A DNA stretch of 64,000 nucleotides from Paraburkholderia sp. LEh10 (GTDB lineage: Bacteria > Pseudomonadota > Gammaproteobacteria > Burkholderiales > Burkholderiaceae): positions 52,275 to 116,274 of the forward strand of contig NZ_JAGIPX010000027.1 in assembly GCF_017814945.1 (NCBI RefSeq). Direction: 5' to 3'. The notes under the pieces were generated by a model, which saw only the letters and a program-made list of their open reading frames with translations, did no database searches and was not told the origin of the DNA. Both the position numbers and the translations under genes were made by a program. Positions 8,762-17,564 of the stretch are shown here, piece after piece (the stretch's first letter is position 1; every line of letters starts with the position of its first letter).

Positions 8762-9652
8762 ATGTCTACCCTTTACGAATCCACGCTCCGCTCGCTGCCG
8801 CTGCTCGGCCGCGGCAAGGTCCGCGACAACTACGCGGTGGGCAACGACCAGCTGCTGATCGTCACGACGGACCGCCTGTCCGCGTTCGACGTCATCATGG
8901 GCGAGCCGATTCCGGGTAAGGGTCGCGTGCTGAACCAGATGGCGAACTTCTGGTTCGACAAGCTCAAGCATGTGGTGCCGAATCATTTGACGGGCGTCGC
9001 GCCCGAGTCCGTCGTCGCGCCGGACGAAGTCGAGCAGGTGAAGGGCCGCGCCGTGGTCGTCAAGCGCCTCGAGCCGATTCTCGTCGAAGCGGTCGTGCGC
9101 GGTTATCTGGCGGGGAGCGGCTGGAAGGACTATCAGGCGACGGGCGCCGTGTGCGGCGTGCAACTGCCGGAAGGCCTGCAAAACGCACAGAAGCTGCCCG
9201 AGCCGATCTTCACGCCGGCGGCAAAGGCCGAAATGGGCCACCACGACGAAAACATCACGTTTGATGAGATGGAGCGCCGCATCGGCACCGAACTGTCGGC
9301 GACGATCCGCGACATCTCCATCCGCCTGTACAAGGAAGCGGCGGATTATGCGGCGACGCGCGGCATCATCATCGCCGACACGAAGTTCGAGTTCGGTCTG
9401 GACGATAAAGGCCAGTTGTATCTGATGGACGAAGCGCTGACGGCTGACTCGTCGCGCTTCTGGCCGGCGGATCAATATCAGGTCGGCACGAATCCCCCTT
9501 CGTTCGACAAGCAATTCGTGCGCGACTGGCTCGAAACCCAGCCGTGGAAGAAGGAGCCTCCCGCGCCGAAGCTGCCGGACGAGGTCGTCACCAAGACGGC
9601 CGAAAAGTATCAGGAAGCGCTCGAGCGCCTGACGGGCCAAAAGCTCGCCTGA
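8762..9652 (+). CDS. purC: Phosphoribosylaminoimidazole-succinocarboxamide synthase (SAICAR synthetase)
   Basis: A 296-residue cytoplasmic enzyme of purine synthesis that joins CAIR and aspartate using ATP to make SAICAR. Family features are LLGRGKVRDNYAVG near the N-terminus, TDRLSAFDVIMGEPIPGKG, the substrate-loop VKRLEPILVEAVVRGYLAGSGW, and DTKFEFG followed by LMDEALTADSSRFW. It heads a purC-purE-purK-sua5 series on the same strand with short gaps, so an operon is likely. CAIR, its substrate, is the product of the two enzymes encoded next. Confidence 0.96.
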   Translation: MSTLYESTLRSLPLLGRGKVRDNYAVGNDQLLIVTTDRLSAFDVIMGEPIPGKGRVLNQMANFWFDKLKHVVPNHLTGVAPESVVAPDEVEQVKGRAVVVKRLEPILVEAVVRGYLAGSGWKDYQATGAVCGVQLPEGLQNAQKLPEPIFTPAAKAEMGHHDENITFDEMERRIGTELSATIRDISIRLYKEAADYAATRGIIIADTKFEFGLDDKGQLYLMDEALTADSSRFWPADQYQVGTNPPSFDKQFVRDWLETQPWKKEPPAPKLPDEVVTKTAEKYQEALERLTGQKLA

Positions 9653-9677
9653 GCGCCACGCATACGGAACAAGCAAG

Positions 9678-10193
9678 ATGAGTGAAGTTCAGGCACATAC
9701 GCATAACGCGCCTCTCGTCGGCGTGCTGATGGGTTCCAGCTCCGACTGGGAAGTCATGAAGAACGCGGTCGCGATCCTGCAGGAATTCGGCGTCCCGTAC
9801 GAAGCGAAAGTCGTTTCCGCGCACCGCATGCCGGACGAAATGTTCGCCTATGCTGAAAGCGCACGCGAGCGCGGCATCCGCGCGATCATTGCGGGCGCGG
9901 GCGGTGCCGCGCATCTGCCCGGCATGCTCGCCGCCAAGACGACGGTGCCCGTGCTGGGCGTGCCCGTCGCGAGCAGGTATCTGAAGGGTGTCGATTCGCT
10001 GCATTCGATCGTGCAAATGCCGAAGGGCGTGCCCGTCGCGACGTTCGCGATCGGCGAAGCGGGCGCGGCGAATGCGGCACTGTTCGCGGTGTCGCTGTTG
10101 AGCGGCACGTCGCCGGAATACGCGGAGAAGCTCGCTGCATTCCGCGTGCGCCAGAACGAAGCCGCTCACGCGATGACGCTGCCGCCGCTGTAA
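9678..10193 (+). CDS. purE: N5-carboxyaminoimidazole ribonucleotide mutase
   Basis: A 171-residue class I PurE that rearranges N5-CAIR to CAIR. The sequence has VGVLMGSSSDWEVM near the N-terminus, VVSAHRMPDEMFAYA with the conserved His, and IAGAGGAAHLPGMLAA. Presence of purK directly downstream is consistent with the two-enzyme bacterial route, in which PurK makes N5-CAIR. The gap to purC is 25 bp, so cotranscription is likely. Confidence 0.96.
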   Translation: MSEVQAHTHNAPLVGVLMGSSSDWEVMKNAVAILQEFGVPYEAKVVSAHRMPDEMFAYAESARERGIRAIIAGAGGAAHLPGMLAAKTTVPVLGVPVASRYLKGVDSLHSIVQMPKGVPVATFAIGEAGAANAALFAVSLLSGTSPEYAEKLAAFRVRQNEAAHAMTLPPL

Positions 10194-10280
10194 GCACTAT
10201 TGTTCGAGAAAAGAGCAGTACTCGTAGAAGTCCAATGCATGACCCGGCCGATCCCGCATCGGCCGTGACCGACCACCAAG

Positions 10281-11489
10281 ATGAATCCAGACAACACTCC
10301 GGTTTCACCGATTATGCCCGGCGCATGGCTCGGCATGGTCGGCGGCGGCCAACTCGGCCGCATGTTCTGTTTCGCCGCGCAGGCGATGGGCTATCGCGTC
10401 GCCGTGCTCGATCCGGATGAAGCCAGTCCGGCGGGCGCCGTCGCGGATCGCCACCTGCGCGCGCCCTACGATGATGAAGCGGCCCTCACCGAACTCGCGC
10501 GTTTGTGCGCGGCGGTATCGACCGAGTTCGAGAACGTGCCCGCCGCGAGTCTCGACTTTCTCGCGCGCACGACGTTCGTGAGCCCGGCAGGGCGTTGCGT
10601 GGCCGTCGCGCAGGACCGCATTGCGGAGAAGCGGTTCATCGCGTCGTCGGGTGTGCCCGTTGCGCCGCATGTCGTGATCGAAACCTCGGATGCGCTCGCT
10701 GCGCTCGACAACTCAACGCTCGAAGCCGTGCTGCCCGGCATCCTGAAGACGGCGCGCATGGGCTACGACGGCAAAGGCCAGGTGCGTGTCGGCAATGCGG
10801 CCGAAGTGCGCGCGGCGCATGCGTCGCTGGGCGGCGTCCCTTGCGTGCTCGAAAGGCGCTTGCCGCTGAAGTTCGAAGTGTCGGCGCTGATCGCGCGCGG
10901 TGCGAACGGTTGCTCTGCGGTGTATCCCCTCGCGCAGAACACACATCGCCACGGCGTGCTGTCGCATACCATCGTGCCCGCGCCCGACGCCAGCGCGACG
11001 CTCGTCGAACAGGCGCAGCAGGCCGCGCTGCAGATCGCGGACAAGCTCGGCTATGTCGGTGTGCTGTGTGTCGAGTTTTTCATTCTCGAAGACAGCACAC
11101 TGGTCGCGAACGAGATGGCGCCGCGTCCGCACAACTCCGGCCACTACACGGTCGATGCGTGCGCAACCAGCCAGTTCGAGCAGCAGGTGCGCGCGATGAC
11201 GGGCATGCCCCTCGGCGACGCGCGCCAGCATTCGCCCGCAGTGATGCTGAACATCCTCGGCGACGTGTGGTTTCCCGTCAATGCGAAGGGCGAGAAGCCG
11301 GGCGCCGCCGTCACGCCGCCGTGGCATGAAGTGGCTGCGATGCCGGAAGCGCGTCTGCATCTGTACGGCAAGGAAGAGGCGCGTCCTGGCCGCAAGATGG
11401 GCCACGTGAACTTCACGGCCGCTACGCTCGAGCGTGCGCGCGCGGCCGCGCGCGATTGCGCGCGCCTGTTGCATATTCCGACGAGCTGA
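10281..11489 (+). CDS. purK: N5-carboxyaminoimidazole ribonucleotide synthase
   Basis: A 402-residue ATP-grasp enzyme that carboxylates AIR with bicarbonate and ATP to N5-CAIR, feeding PurE. The N-terminus shows a nucleotide-binding GMVGGGQLGRMFCFAAQAMGY. ATP-grasp features follow: ILKTARMGYDGKGQVRV, then CVEFFILEDSTLVANEMAPRPHNSGHYT, where the acidic and Asn residues bind metal-ATP. The gap to purE is 87 bp and the gap to the next gene is 12 bp. Confidence 0.96.
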   Translation: MNPDNTPVSPIMPGAWLGMVGGGQLGRMFCFAAQAMGYRVAVLDPDEASPAGAVADRHLRAPYDDEAALTELARLCAAVSTEFENVPAASLDFLARTTFVSPAGRCVAVAQDRIAEKRFIASSGVPVAPHVVIETSDALAALDNSTLEAVLPGILKTARMGYDGKGQVRVGNAAEVRAAHASLGGVPCVLERRLPLKFEVSALIARGANGCSAVYPLAQNTHRHGVLSHTIVPAPDASATLVEQAQQAALQIADKLGYVGVLCVEFFILEDSTLVANEMAPRPHNSGHYTVDACATSQFEQQVRAMTGMPLGDARQHSPAVMLNILGDVWFPVNAKGEKPGAAVTPPWHEVAAMPEARLHLYGKEEARPGRKMGHVNFTAATLERARAAARDCARLLHIPTS

Positions 11490-11501
11490 GCGGTAGCCTC
11501 C

Positions 11502-12545
11502 ATGCCGGATCAAATGAAACCTGCCGACGCGGCATCGAGCGTCGGCGCCGATGAGATCGCGCAGGCCGCAGCGCTGCTCGATGCGGGACAGCTCGTCGCG
11601 TTTCCCACTGAGACGGTCTATGGGCTCGGCGGCGACGCCGAAAGCCCCGAGGCCGTGGCGCGCATTTACGCCGCTAAAGGCAGGCCGGCGACTCATCCCG
11701 TCATCGTGCATCTCGCGCCGAACGGCGATCCGAGTTACTGGGTCGAACAATTGCCGTCCGACGCGCAGCGTCTGATCGATGCGTTCTGGCCTGGTCCGCT
11801 CACGTTGATTCTCAAACGCGCCGCGCATATTCCCGCTGCTGTCAGCGGCGGCCAGGATTCGGTCGGATTGCGTTGTCCGTCGCATCCCGTCGCGCAGGCG
11901 CTGCTCACCGCGTTCAGCGCGCGACGCAACGGGCATGGCGGCGTCGCGGCGCCGTCGGCGAACCGTTTTGGTCATGTGAGTCCGACCACCGCGCAGCATG
12001 TGCGCGACGAGTTCGGCGATGCGATTCATGTGCTCGATGGCGGCCCGTCGGACGTCGGTATTGAATCGACGATCATCGACCTGTCGCGCGGTTTTCCCGC
12101 GTTGCTGCGGCCGGGCCATGTGACGCCGCAAGACATCGCCGACGTGCTCGGCGAAATGCCGCGCCTGCCTGACGGATCGGACGCGAGCGCACCGCGCGCG
12201 TCCGGCACGTTGAAGGCGCACTATGCGCCGCGCACGCCGCTCGCGCTGCTGCCGTTCGATGTGCTCGAACCGATGCTGGCCGCGCGCGCCCCTGACGAAC
12301 GCGTTGCACTCGTCGCGCGTGCATCGCGCGCGGGACGCTGGGCGCAAGCGGAGGGCGTGCATTTCGTCGCCGCGCCGGAAGATCCGCATCTATACGCGCG
12401 CGACTTGTACGGCCTGCTACGCGCACTGGATCGCGCGAATGTCTCGCGCATTCTGATCGAGAAGTTGCCCGATACGATCGAATGGATTGCCGTCAACGAC
12501 CGGCTTGGACGTGCCGCCGCGGCCTTCGAGGCGCACGAGACCTGA
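11502..12545 (+). CDS. L-threonylcarbamoyladenylate synthase (Sua5/YwlC type)
   Basis: A 347-residue protein that makes threonylcarbamoyl-AMP from threonine, bicarbonate and ATP, for the universal t6A37 modification of ANN-decoding tRNAs. An N-terminal YrdC domain (about residues 15-210) carries VAFPTETVYGLGGDA, KGRPATHPVIVHL, the nucleotide-binding PSANRFGHVSPTTAQHV, and DGGPSDVGIESTIIDL. It is followed by a Sua5-type C-terminal domain beginning after RASGTLKAHYAPRTPL, so this is the long Sua5 form and not the short TsaC form. It ends the purine unit and is followed by a terminator. An internal ATG at 11514 is a possible alternative start. Confidence 0.93.
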   Translation: MPDQMKPADAASSVGADEIAQAAALLDAGQLVAFPTETVYGLGGDAESPEAVARIYAAKGRPATHPVIVHLAPNGDPSYWVEQLPSDAQRLIDAFWPGPLTLILKRAAHIPAAVSGGQDSVGLRCPSHPVAQALLTAFSARRNGHGGVAAPSANRFGHVSPTTAQHVRDEFGDAIHVLDGGPSDVGIESTIIDLSRGFPALLRPGHVTPQDIADVLGEMPRLPDGSDASAPRASGTLKAHYAPRTPLALLPFDVLEPMLAARAPDERVALVARASRAGRWAQAEGVHFVAAPEDPHLYARDLYGLLRALDRANVSRILIEKLPDTIEWIAVNDRLGRAAAAFEAHET

Positions 12546-12622
12546 CGTGCTGTCGCGCGGTGCGCAGCGGGTCATTCACATGACGTGCGAAACCCGGTGC
12601 GCAAAGTCCGATACGCGAAACT

Positions 12623-12654
12623 AAAAAGCCCGACTCGCAAGAGCCGGGCTTTTT
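12623..12654. terminator. Bidirectional terminator between convergent sua5 and SGNH-hydrolase genes
   Basis: AAAAAGCCCG.CTC and GAG.CGGGCTTTTT form a stem around a GCAA loop, with A/T tracts on both sides. The flanking genes converge on it, so it can terminate transcripts from both directions. This is the clearest intrinsic terminator in the window. Confidence 0.88.
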
Positions 12655-12720
12655 CGTATCGAACGAGGCGGGAGGTGACGTCCGGCGAGAACCCGGCTCC
12701 CCCCAGGCGTCGAGCGCCGC

Positions 12721-13920
12721 TTACTTGCCGAGACCCGTCGCCGCGATCTTGCCTTCGATGAACGTCGCGATTGCGGCGTGCGCGTGCGTCGTCGGGTGGA
12801 TCGCGTCGGCGAAGACGTACGACTGGTCCGCGCCTGCCGCGACCAACGTATTCGGCGAGCAGAACAGCGACGAGCCAAACAGCTGGCCGTACTGTTCGGC
12901 TGTGATACCGCCCGTCAGCACGGACGGGTTCGCCTTCGCGTAAGCCGTCGCGTTTGCGGACATCTGCGCGACGTTGCACGCCGTGCCCGTCGTATTGCTG
13001 AAGCCTTGCGCCGCCGGGTTGGCGAGCACGGGCGTGAACAAGTCGCTCATCGCGATGTAGACGACCTTGGTGGAGACGCCGGCGGCTGCCAGCGCTTGCT
13101 GCAGCACGCCGTTATACGTCGCGACGATGCCGGAGATCACCTGCGGAATCTGCGACGAGCCGAACTGCGCGGCAAGACTGGTCGCCAGCGGCGTCTTGCC
13201 GATGTCGGGCACGTCCATGACAACCACGTGCGTCGCGCCCTTGGCAACGATCGTGGCGATCTGGACGGCGAGCGTCTTGGCCATCGGGCCGACCGTGTTC
13301 AGCGCGACCGACTGGACGACGCCGGGCGCCTGGGTCGGATCGGTCAGCTTCGCGACTTGCGTCTCGATCGTCGTCAGCATCGCGGTCAGGTTTTGCAGAA
13401 CGTCGTTGGCGCCGCCGTTGATCAGCACGAGCTGATTCGCATTGAAGTTGCCGTGGTCCGTCAGATACTGCTGCACCTGCTGCGTGACGGGCCATGTCGT
13501 TTGCGCCATGTTGTTGGGCGCGAAACCGATGCCGTCCACGCGCGACACATCCGAGCCGCCTTGCGCGTAGCCGAAGCCGCCATTTGCCTTCAGAGGCTGG
13601 CCGAACCCGCCCACATAGGCCGGCGTCAGCGTGTCGCCGTAGTACTCGGCGATCTTCTGGGTCCAGACTTCACCGGGGTTCGTCGTGTAGCGTCCGCCAC
13701 CGAAGCTGGCCGTGATCACAGGCGAATACGTGCCGACGTCCGACAGACTGTCCCCGAACGAGACCACCTGCAGTTTGACCCCGCCCGCAGGCGTGGTGCT
13801 CGCATTGCTGCTGTTGTTGTTGTCACTGCCGCCGCACGCGACGAGCGTCGCGAATGCCGCGCACGCGACGGCGATCCGTGCGAAGCGCACGACGCCAGTG
13901 TTGTTTGATGCTTGCTTCAT
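12721..13920 (-). CDS. SGNH/GDSL-family esterase lipoprotein
   Basis: A 399-residue predicted outer-membrane or periplasmic lipoprotein esterase. The N-terminal signal ends in a lipobox, ATLVAC, with Cys29 as the likely lipidated residue, then a Ser/Asn-rich linker. The catalytic domain shows the block I motif SFGDSLSDVG with nucleophile Ser58, block III INGGANDVL with the oxyanion Asn, and the C-terminal DAIHPTTHAH block with the catalytic Asp/His. The substrate cannot be told from sequence; lipids or polyester-like compounds are usual for this family. It ends at the shared terminator, and its upstream region runs into a decayed gene. Confidence 0.88.
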   Translation of the reverse strand: MKQASNNTGVVRFARIAVACAAFATLVACGGSDNNNSSNASTTPAGGVKLQVVSFGDSLSDVGTYSPVITASFGGGRYTTNPGEVWTQKIAEYYGDTLTPAYVGGFGQPLKANGGFGYAQGGSDVSRVDGIGFAPNNMAQTTWPVTQQVQQYLTDHGNFNANQLVLINGGANDVLQNLTAMLTTIETQVAKLTDPTQAPGVVQSVALNTVGPMAKTLAVQIATIVAKGATHVVVMDVPDIGKTPLATSLAAQFGSSQIPQVISGIVATYNGVLQQALAAAGVSTKVVYIAMSDLFTPVLANPAAQGFSNTTGTACNVAQMSANATAYAKANPSVLTGGITAEQYGQLFGSSLFCSPNTLVAAGADQSYVFADAIHPTTHAHAAIATFIEGKIAATGLGK

Positions 13921-14069
13921 AAGATCCTCATCTCCTCATGTTGTACTTGGCCTTGAGTCAGGTGGCTCGTGAGCCATTTGATGCAGGCAGCGCCGTCGAG
14001 CGGACGTCGCGGCAGATTGCAAAGCCTACCCTGGTTCTTGCGGCGTCTAACGATCCGCGTTGTTATTTC

Positions 14070-14528
14070 GTTGTGCTCGTGATGCGAAGGATAAACCGAC
14101 GGCGTGTTCAGCACGTATCCGAGCAAGCCGGGCTTGTCGATCGACTGCGTAGGCACGAGGAACCGAAACGCCAGATCGAGCAGCACGACGCCAACGATGT
14201 GCTGCGGCGCAAAGCCGAGAAACGCGAGTGGAATCCAGAAGACCCCCATGCCCACGACGGGATCCATGAGGCTGCGGCGAAACGCCGAAGAGAAGTTCAT
14301 TCGCCCGGACGAGTGACGTACGACATGCGTGGCCCACAGCCAGCGCATGGGATGGCTGCATCGTTGAAACCGGGGCATCGACGCGAGCGCTGTGTTGCAT
14401 GACGTGTCGCGCCAGCCGTGCATGCGTGCTTCGGGATGCATGCGCCGCGCGTGCCGCGCTTCCCGGCCGATGCACGCGAGAAACATCGGCGCCATGGCGA
14501 GCAGTAGCAATTCGGCATCGAATTGCAT
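14070..14528 (-). pseudogene. Decayed sterol desaturase/fatty acid hydroxylase gene
   Basis: The frame starts with a strong GGAGGGAGA ribosome site before ATG 14528 and a normal N-terminus (MQFDAELLLLAMAPMFLACIGRE). It continues through HGWRDTSCNTALASM and then jumps to PRFQRCSHPMRWLWATHVVRH, which fits the FHRxSHxxRWLWxxHxxHH region of the diiron sterol-desaturase family. About 50-70 residues carrying membrane segments appear to be missing at the jump, and the first histidine box looks like Q-R instead of H-R. The family similarity (NFSSAFRRSLMDP, PLAFLGF, GYVLNTPS, HHEHN) stops near 14070, where the last histidine box and C-terminal part should be. The frame stays open to 13917. Confidence 0.72.
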
Positions 14529-14736
14529 TGACGTCTCCCTCCGAGTCTCTGCGGCCTCCTTCGAGAAGGCCTGCATTGTCGTTATTGTTTGAATGCGGCG
14601 CTGTCCGGCAACGGGCAGATATCGCGCGCGCCGTCATGCGCGCTTGTTTGCGTCCGCTTGTCTGTGTCTATTGCAACTGCCCGACAGCGTACAACGCCAG
14701 GCGGCACGCCGCGCACCGCTTCAATAGAAGGAATCC

Positions 14737-16416
14737 TCAGTGCGCACCGCGCCGCTGAGGGTTTTTCCTGACTTTACGACGCGGCTCTTCGGCGGTTTCG
14801 TCAGCGGCGGCCGCGGCCGCACTGGCAAGCATCGCCGAGGGTCCCTGGTACACCCATTCGAGCAGTTCATCGTGCGCGGCGCGCGCGGCTTCCGCGTGCG
14901 GATCGTTGATCAGGCTGACGACCACATAGCTCTGGCCGTCGGCTGACGCGACATAGCCCGCGATCGCGCGCACGTCGCGCAGCGTGCCCGTCTTGATGTG
15001 CGCGTTGCCGTTGACGGGCTTCGACGTCAGCCGGTTGCGCATCGTGCCGTCCACGCCGACCACGGGCAGCGAATCGACGAACACCTGCGCGACAGGGCTC
15101 GCGTTCGCGCTTTGCAGCAGGTCGGCGAGCGCGAGCGCCGTGATGTGTTCGTCGCGCGAGAGACCCGAGCCGTTGTCGAGCGACAGGTATTCCATCGGCA
15201 GCGCACTGCGATGCAGGAACGATTCGATCGCCGATGCCGACTTCGCGGGCGTGGCGGGCGGCCGGTTCGTGACGGCGCCGATCGTCAGGAACAGGTTGCG
15301 CGCCATCGTGTTGTTGCTGAACTTGTTGATGTCGTGAACGATGTCGGACAGCACCGGCCCCTGGTGAGTCGCGACGAGTTTTGCATCGATGGGCACCGCG
15401 CCTTCGCGCGTCGTGCCGGTGAACGTGCCGCCCGTCTGCTGCCACAGCGCTAGGAAGCCGCCCGCGAAGAACGCCGTGTGATCGAGCACGGCCACGTTGA
15501 CCGTGCGCTCGCCGCAGCGCAACGGATAATCGCCGACGAACGATGCATTGACGACGCCGTTCGATGCCGGCGTGACGGCGGGCGTCACGAGCTCGCCGCG
15601 ACACGGGCCGCGCGTCGCGCGCAGTTCGTTGTCGATCTGCAGCTGCGCGAGCGCGGGCAGCACGTCGATCTGCACCTTGCCGTCGTCGGACGGCGACATC
15701 GTGAACGACAGCGACTTGAAGGCGTACAGCAGCGGATCGGGGCCGACGTTGTACGGCGCGTTGGCGTCTTCGTCGAAGGCGGGCAGGTCGCGCGTCGACG
15801 GGTCGAAGAAGCGCTTGTCGAGCACGAGCGCGCCGTCGATCCCTGTGATTCCCGACTTGCGAATTTTCTGGACGAGATCGATCAGCTCCTCGGGCACGAG
15901 CTTTGGATCGCCCGTGCCCTGGACGTACAGATTGCCGTGCAGCACGCCGTTGCCGTCCACGTTGCCCTGCGCGTAGGCCGTGGTTTTCCAGCGGTAGTCG
16001 GGGCCGAGCATCGACAGGCCCGCGTAGGTGGTGACGAGCTTCATCGTCGAGGCGGGCATCATCGGCTTGCCTGCGTTGAGCGCGAGGATCGGCGTGCGGT
16101 CGCCGATCTTCTCGACCACCACGCTGATCGACGACAGCGGCACCTGCGCGCGCTGCAGGCCTGCCATCACGGGTGGGGGCAACACCGTGCTGACGTTGAC
16201 GGCGGGATGCAGCGCTTTCTTGCGCGCGTCGGCGGGCGCGGCGGCGGCGAGCGCCGCACAGGTGAACAGCACGGCGGCGGCGCGCGCCGATACACGCGGG
16301 CGGGAGTGCAATGGCGATGGCGACGCGGGATCAGCGTGGGCAGACCTCAGCGAGGCGATACGGCGCCTGAGCGAGCAGGCATACGACGAAGCAAGTGAAA
16401 CAAAGGCAAGCGGCAT
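14737..16416 (-). CDS. dacB: D-alanyl-D-alanine carboxypeptidase/endopeptidase (PBP4 type)
   Basis: A 559-residue class C low-molecular-weight penicillin-binding protein (S13 family) acting in the periplasm on peptidoglycan stem peptides and cross-links. The active-site motifs are all present: PASTMKLVTTY with Ser123 and Lys126, the SxN motif in INKFSNNTMARN, and HIKTGTLRDVRAIAGYV with KTG. A hydrophobic signal segment lies at about residues 44-62 after an unusually long, basic N-terminal region, so the true start might be internal although no better ATG is evident. The C-terminus is basic (RRKVRKNPQRR). Upstream lies the repeat region; downstream is the decayed desaturase gene. Confidence 0.92.
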   Translation of the reverse strand: MPLAFVSLASSYACSLRRRIASLRSAHADPASPSPLHSRPRVSARAAAVLFTCAALAAAAPADARKKALHPAVNVSTVLPPPVMAGLQRAQVPLSSISVVVEKIGDRTPILALNAGKPMMPASTMKLVTTYAGLSMLGPDYRWKTTAYAQGNVDGNGVLHGNLYVQGTGDPKLVPEELIDLVQKIRKSGITGIDGALVLDKRFFDPSTRDLPAFDEDANAPYNVGPDPLLYAFKSLSFTMSPSDDGKVQIDVLPALAQLQIDNELRATRGPCRGELVTPAVTPASNGVVNASFVGDYPLRCGERTVNVAVLDHTAFFAGGFLALWQQTGGTFTGTTREGAVPIDAKLVATHQGPVLSDIVHDINKFSNNTMARNLFLTIGAVTNRPPATPAKSASAIESFLHRSALPMEYLSLDNGSGLSRDEHITALALADLLQSANASPVAQVFVDSLPVVGVDGTMRNRLTSKPVNGNAHIKTGTLRDVRAIAGYVASADGQSYVVVSLINDPHAEAARAAHDELLEWVYQGPSAMLASAAAAAADETAEEPRRKVRKNPQRRGAH

Positions 16417-16590
16417 GTACGGACACTATCGGCGAAGTGACGGCGCGCAAAGGCAATTGCAAGCGCGCGGCAAGGCGGGAACGACCCGCTACGTCCTGCA
16501 AAAGCGCTCATTGTAGAGAGTTGCGGTGGCACGGAGAAAAAAATGATCGCAGGTGGTTGTTGTGTTGCTTGCAGATTGCATGGGCATGGT

Positions 16591-16851
16591 GCGATGTGGG
16601 TTGCATTGCCGTTGCGCGGGCGTCCGCGATGCGGTCTGCTTTGCCCCTGCGCGGGCATCCGCGTTGCGGTCTGCTTTACCCCTGCGCGGGCATCCGCGAT
16701 GCGCCTCGCGGCGCGGAGGTTGCCCCTGTGCGGGGCGGCACTTACTTTCTTTGCCGCCGCAAAGAAAGTAAGCAAAGAAAGCGGCTCACACCGTCAGTGC
16801 TTGACGTTTATCCACGGGTTCTTGGCGTCCCCGCACTTCGCGCGGCGGCGT
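16591..16851 (+). repeat. Dispersed palindromic repeat element, copy A
   Basis: Reading rightward, the copy has three full 35-bp tandem units beginning at 16591, 16626 and 16661. The next unit starts at 16696 (GCGATGCG) but switches into a GC-rich joint. Then come GTTGCCCCTGTGCGGGGCGG, a 32-bp palindrome at 16741-16772 (arms CTTACTTTCTTTGC / GCAAAGAAAGTAAG, centre CGCC), and a tail that repeats GCAAAGAAAG and continues CGGCTCACACCGTCAG. Similarity with copy B runs on through TTGACGTTTATCC to CGCGCGGCGGCGT near 16851. It lies upstream of the leftward dacB. No transposase is attached. Confidence 0.85.
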
Positions 16852-17154
16852 GCTCGCCATGCCCGATGCCAGCGCGCTGATGAGATGCCTCTCCCGCGTC
16901 GGGCACGCGTACGACAGCAAACGGGCTAGAGCGTTTCACGCCCAATTGCGGCAAACATATGCAGGTTGCCGCGACGTACACGGCAACGCACGTATAAGAG
17001 AAGACCTCGCTGTGCGATGGTTTCCTGTGCAGCGCGATCGCCAACACAGAGTTGGCCGCAAACGGCGCGGGAGATTCGATTTGGCTGGCTGTGTCGCGGG
17101 TGCATGAACGGGGGAGCCAGTCCGCCGAAGCGCTGGCAACGGACATCGAAATGA
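16852..17154. other. Spacer between two inverted repeat elements; no gene recognised
   Basis: This stretch of about 300 bp is enclosed by the facing tails of copies A and B. An 85-codon frame on the plus strand (from about 16850) and a longer frame on the minus strand are both rich in Arg, Ala and Cys and match nothing I know. No promoter, tRNA or transposase fragment is visible. It may be old cargo or simply the original intergenic DNA. Confidence 0.4.
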
Positions 17155-17494
17155 ACGCCGCCGCGCGATGTATGGGGCCGTTGAGAGCCCGCGGATAAAC
17201 GTCAAGTACTGACGGTGTGAGCCGCTTTCTTTGCTTACTTTCTTTGCGGCGGCAAAGAAAGTAAGTGCCGCCCCGCACAGGGGCAACGCCGGCGCCGGTA
17301 GGCGCGTCGCGGATGCCTGCGAAAGGGCAAAGCAAACAGCATCGCGGATGCATCGCGGATGTCGGCGCAAGGGCAAGGCAGACCGCATCGCGGATGATCG
17401 CGCAAGTGCAAAGCAAACCGCATCGCGAATGCCCACGCAAGGCAAAACAGGCCACATCGCGGATGCCCGCGCAAGGGCAAAGCAAACCGCACGG
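17155..17494 (-). repeat. Dispersed palindromic repeat element, copy B (inverted)
   Basis: Same architecture as copy A but on the other strand. Going leftward from about 17494 there are five units of roughly 35 bp plus one 11-bp fragment, the GC-rich joint, the CCCCTGTGCGGGG hairpin, the palindrome at 17234-17265 with the same CGCC centre, and the same tail to 17155. The array ends about 70 bp before the response-regulator start codon, so it forms most of that gene's upstream region. A and B point toward each other. Confidence 0.85.
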
Positions 17495-17564
17495 ATAAAA
17501 AAAGCACCCGGACGCTAGAATGCTGCCATCGGCAACCACTGCCGGAACGGACGGAACAAACGCG

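Noticed and set aside
13917..14069. C-terminal continuation of the decayed desaturase frame
   Set aside because: It is open but shows no desaturase similarity; I limited the pseudogene to the recognisable part.
16850..17107. 85-codon frame between repeat copies A and B
   Set aside because: No ribosome site, no recognisable domain and it begins within the repeat tail.
17270..17494. CRISPR-like short repeats
   Set aside because: The about 35-bp units are contiguous with no unique spacers, and no cas genes are near. They belong to the palindromic repeat element.
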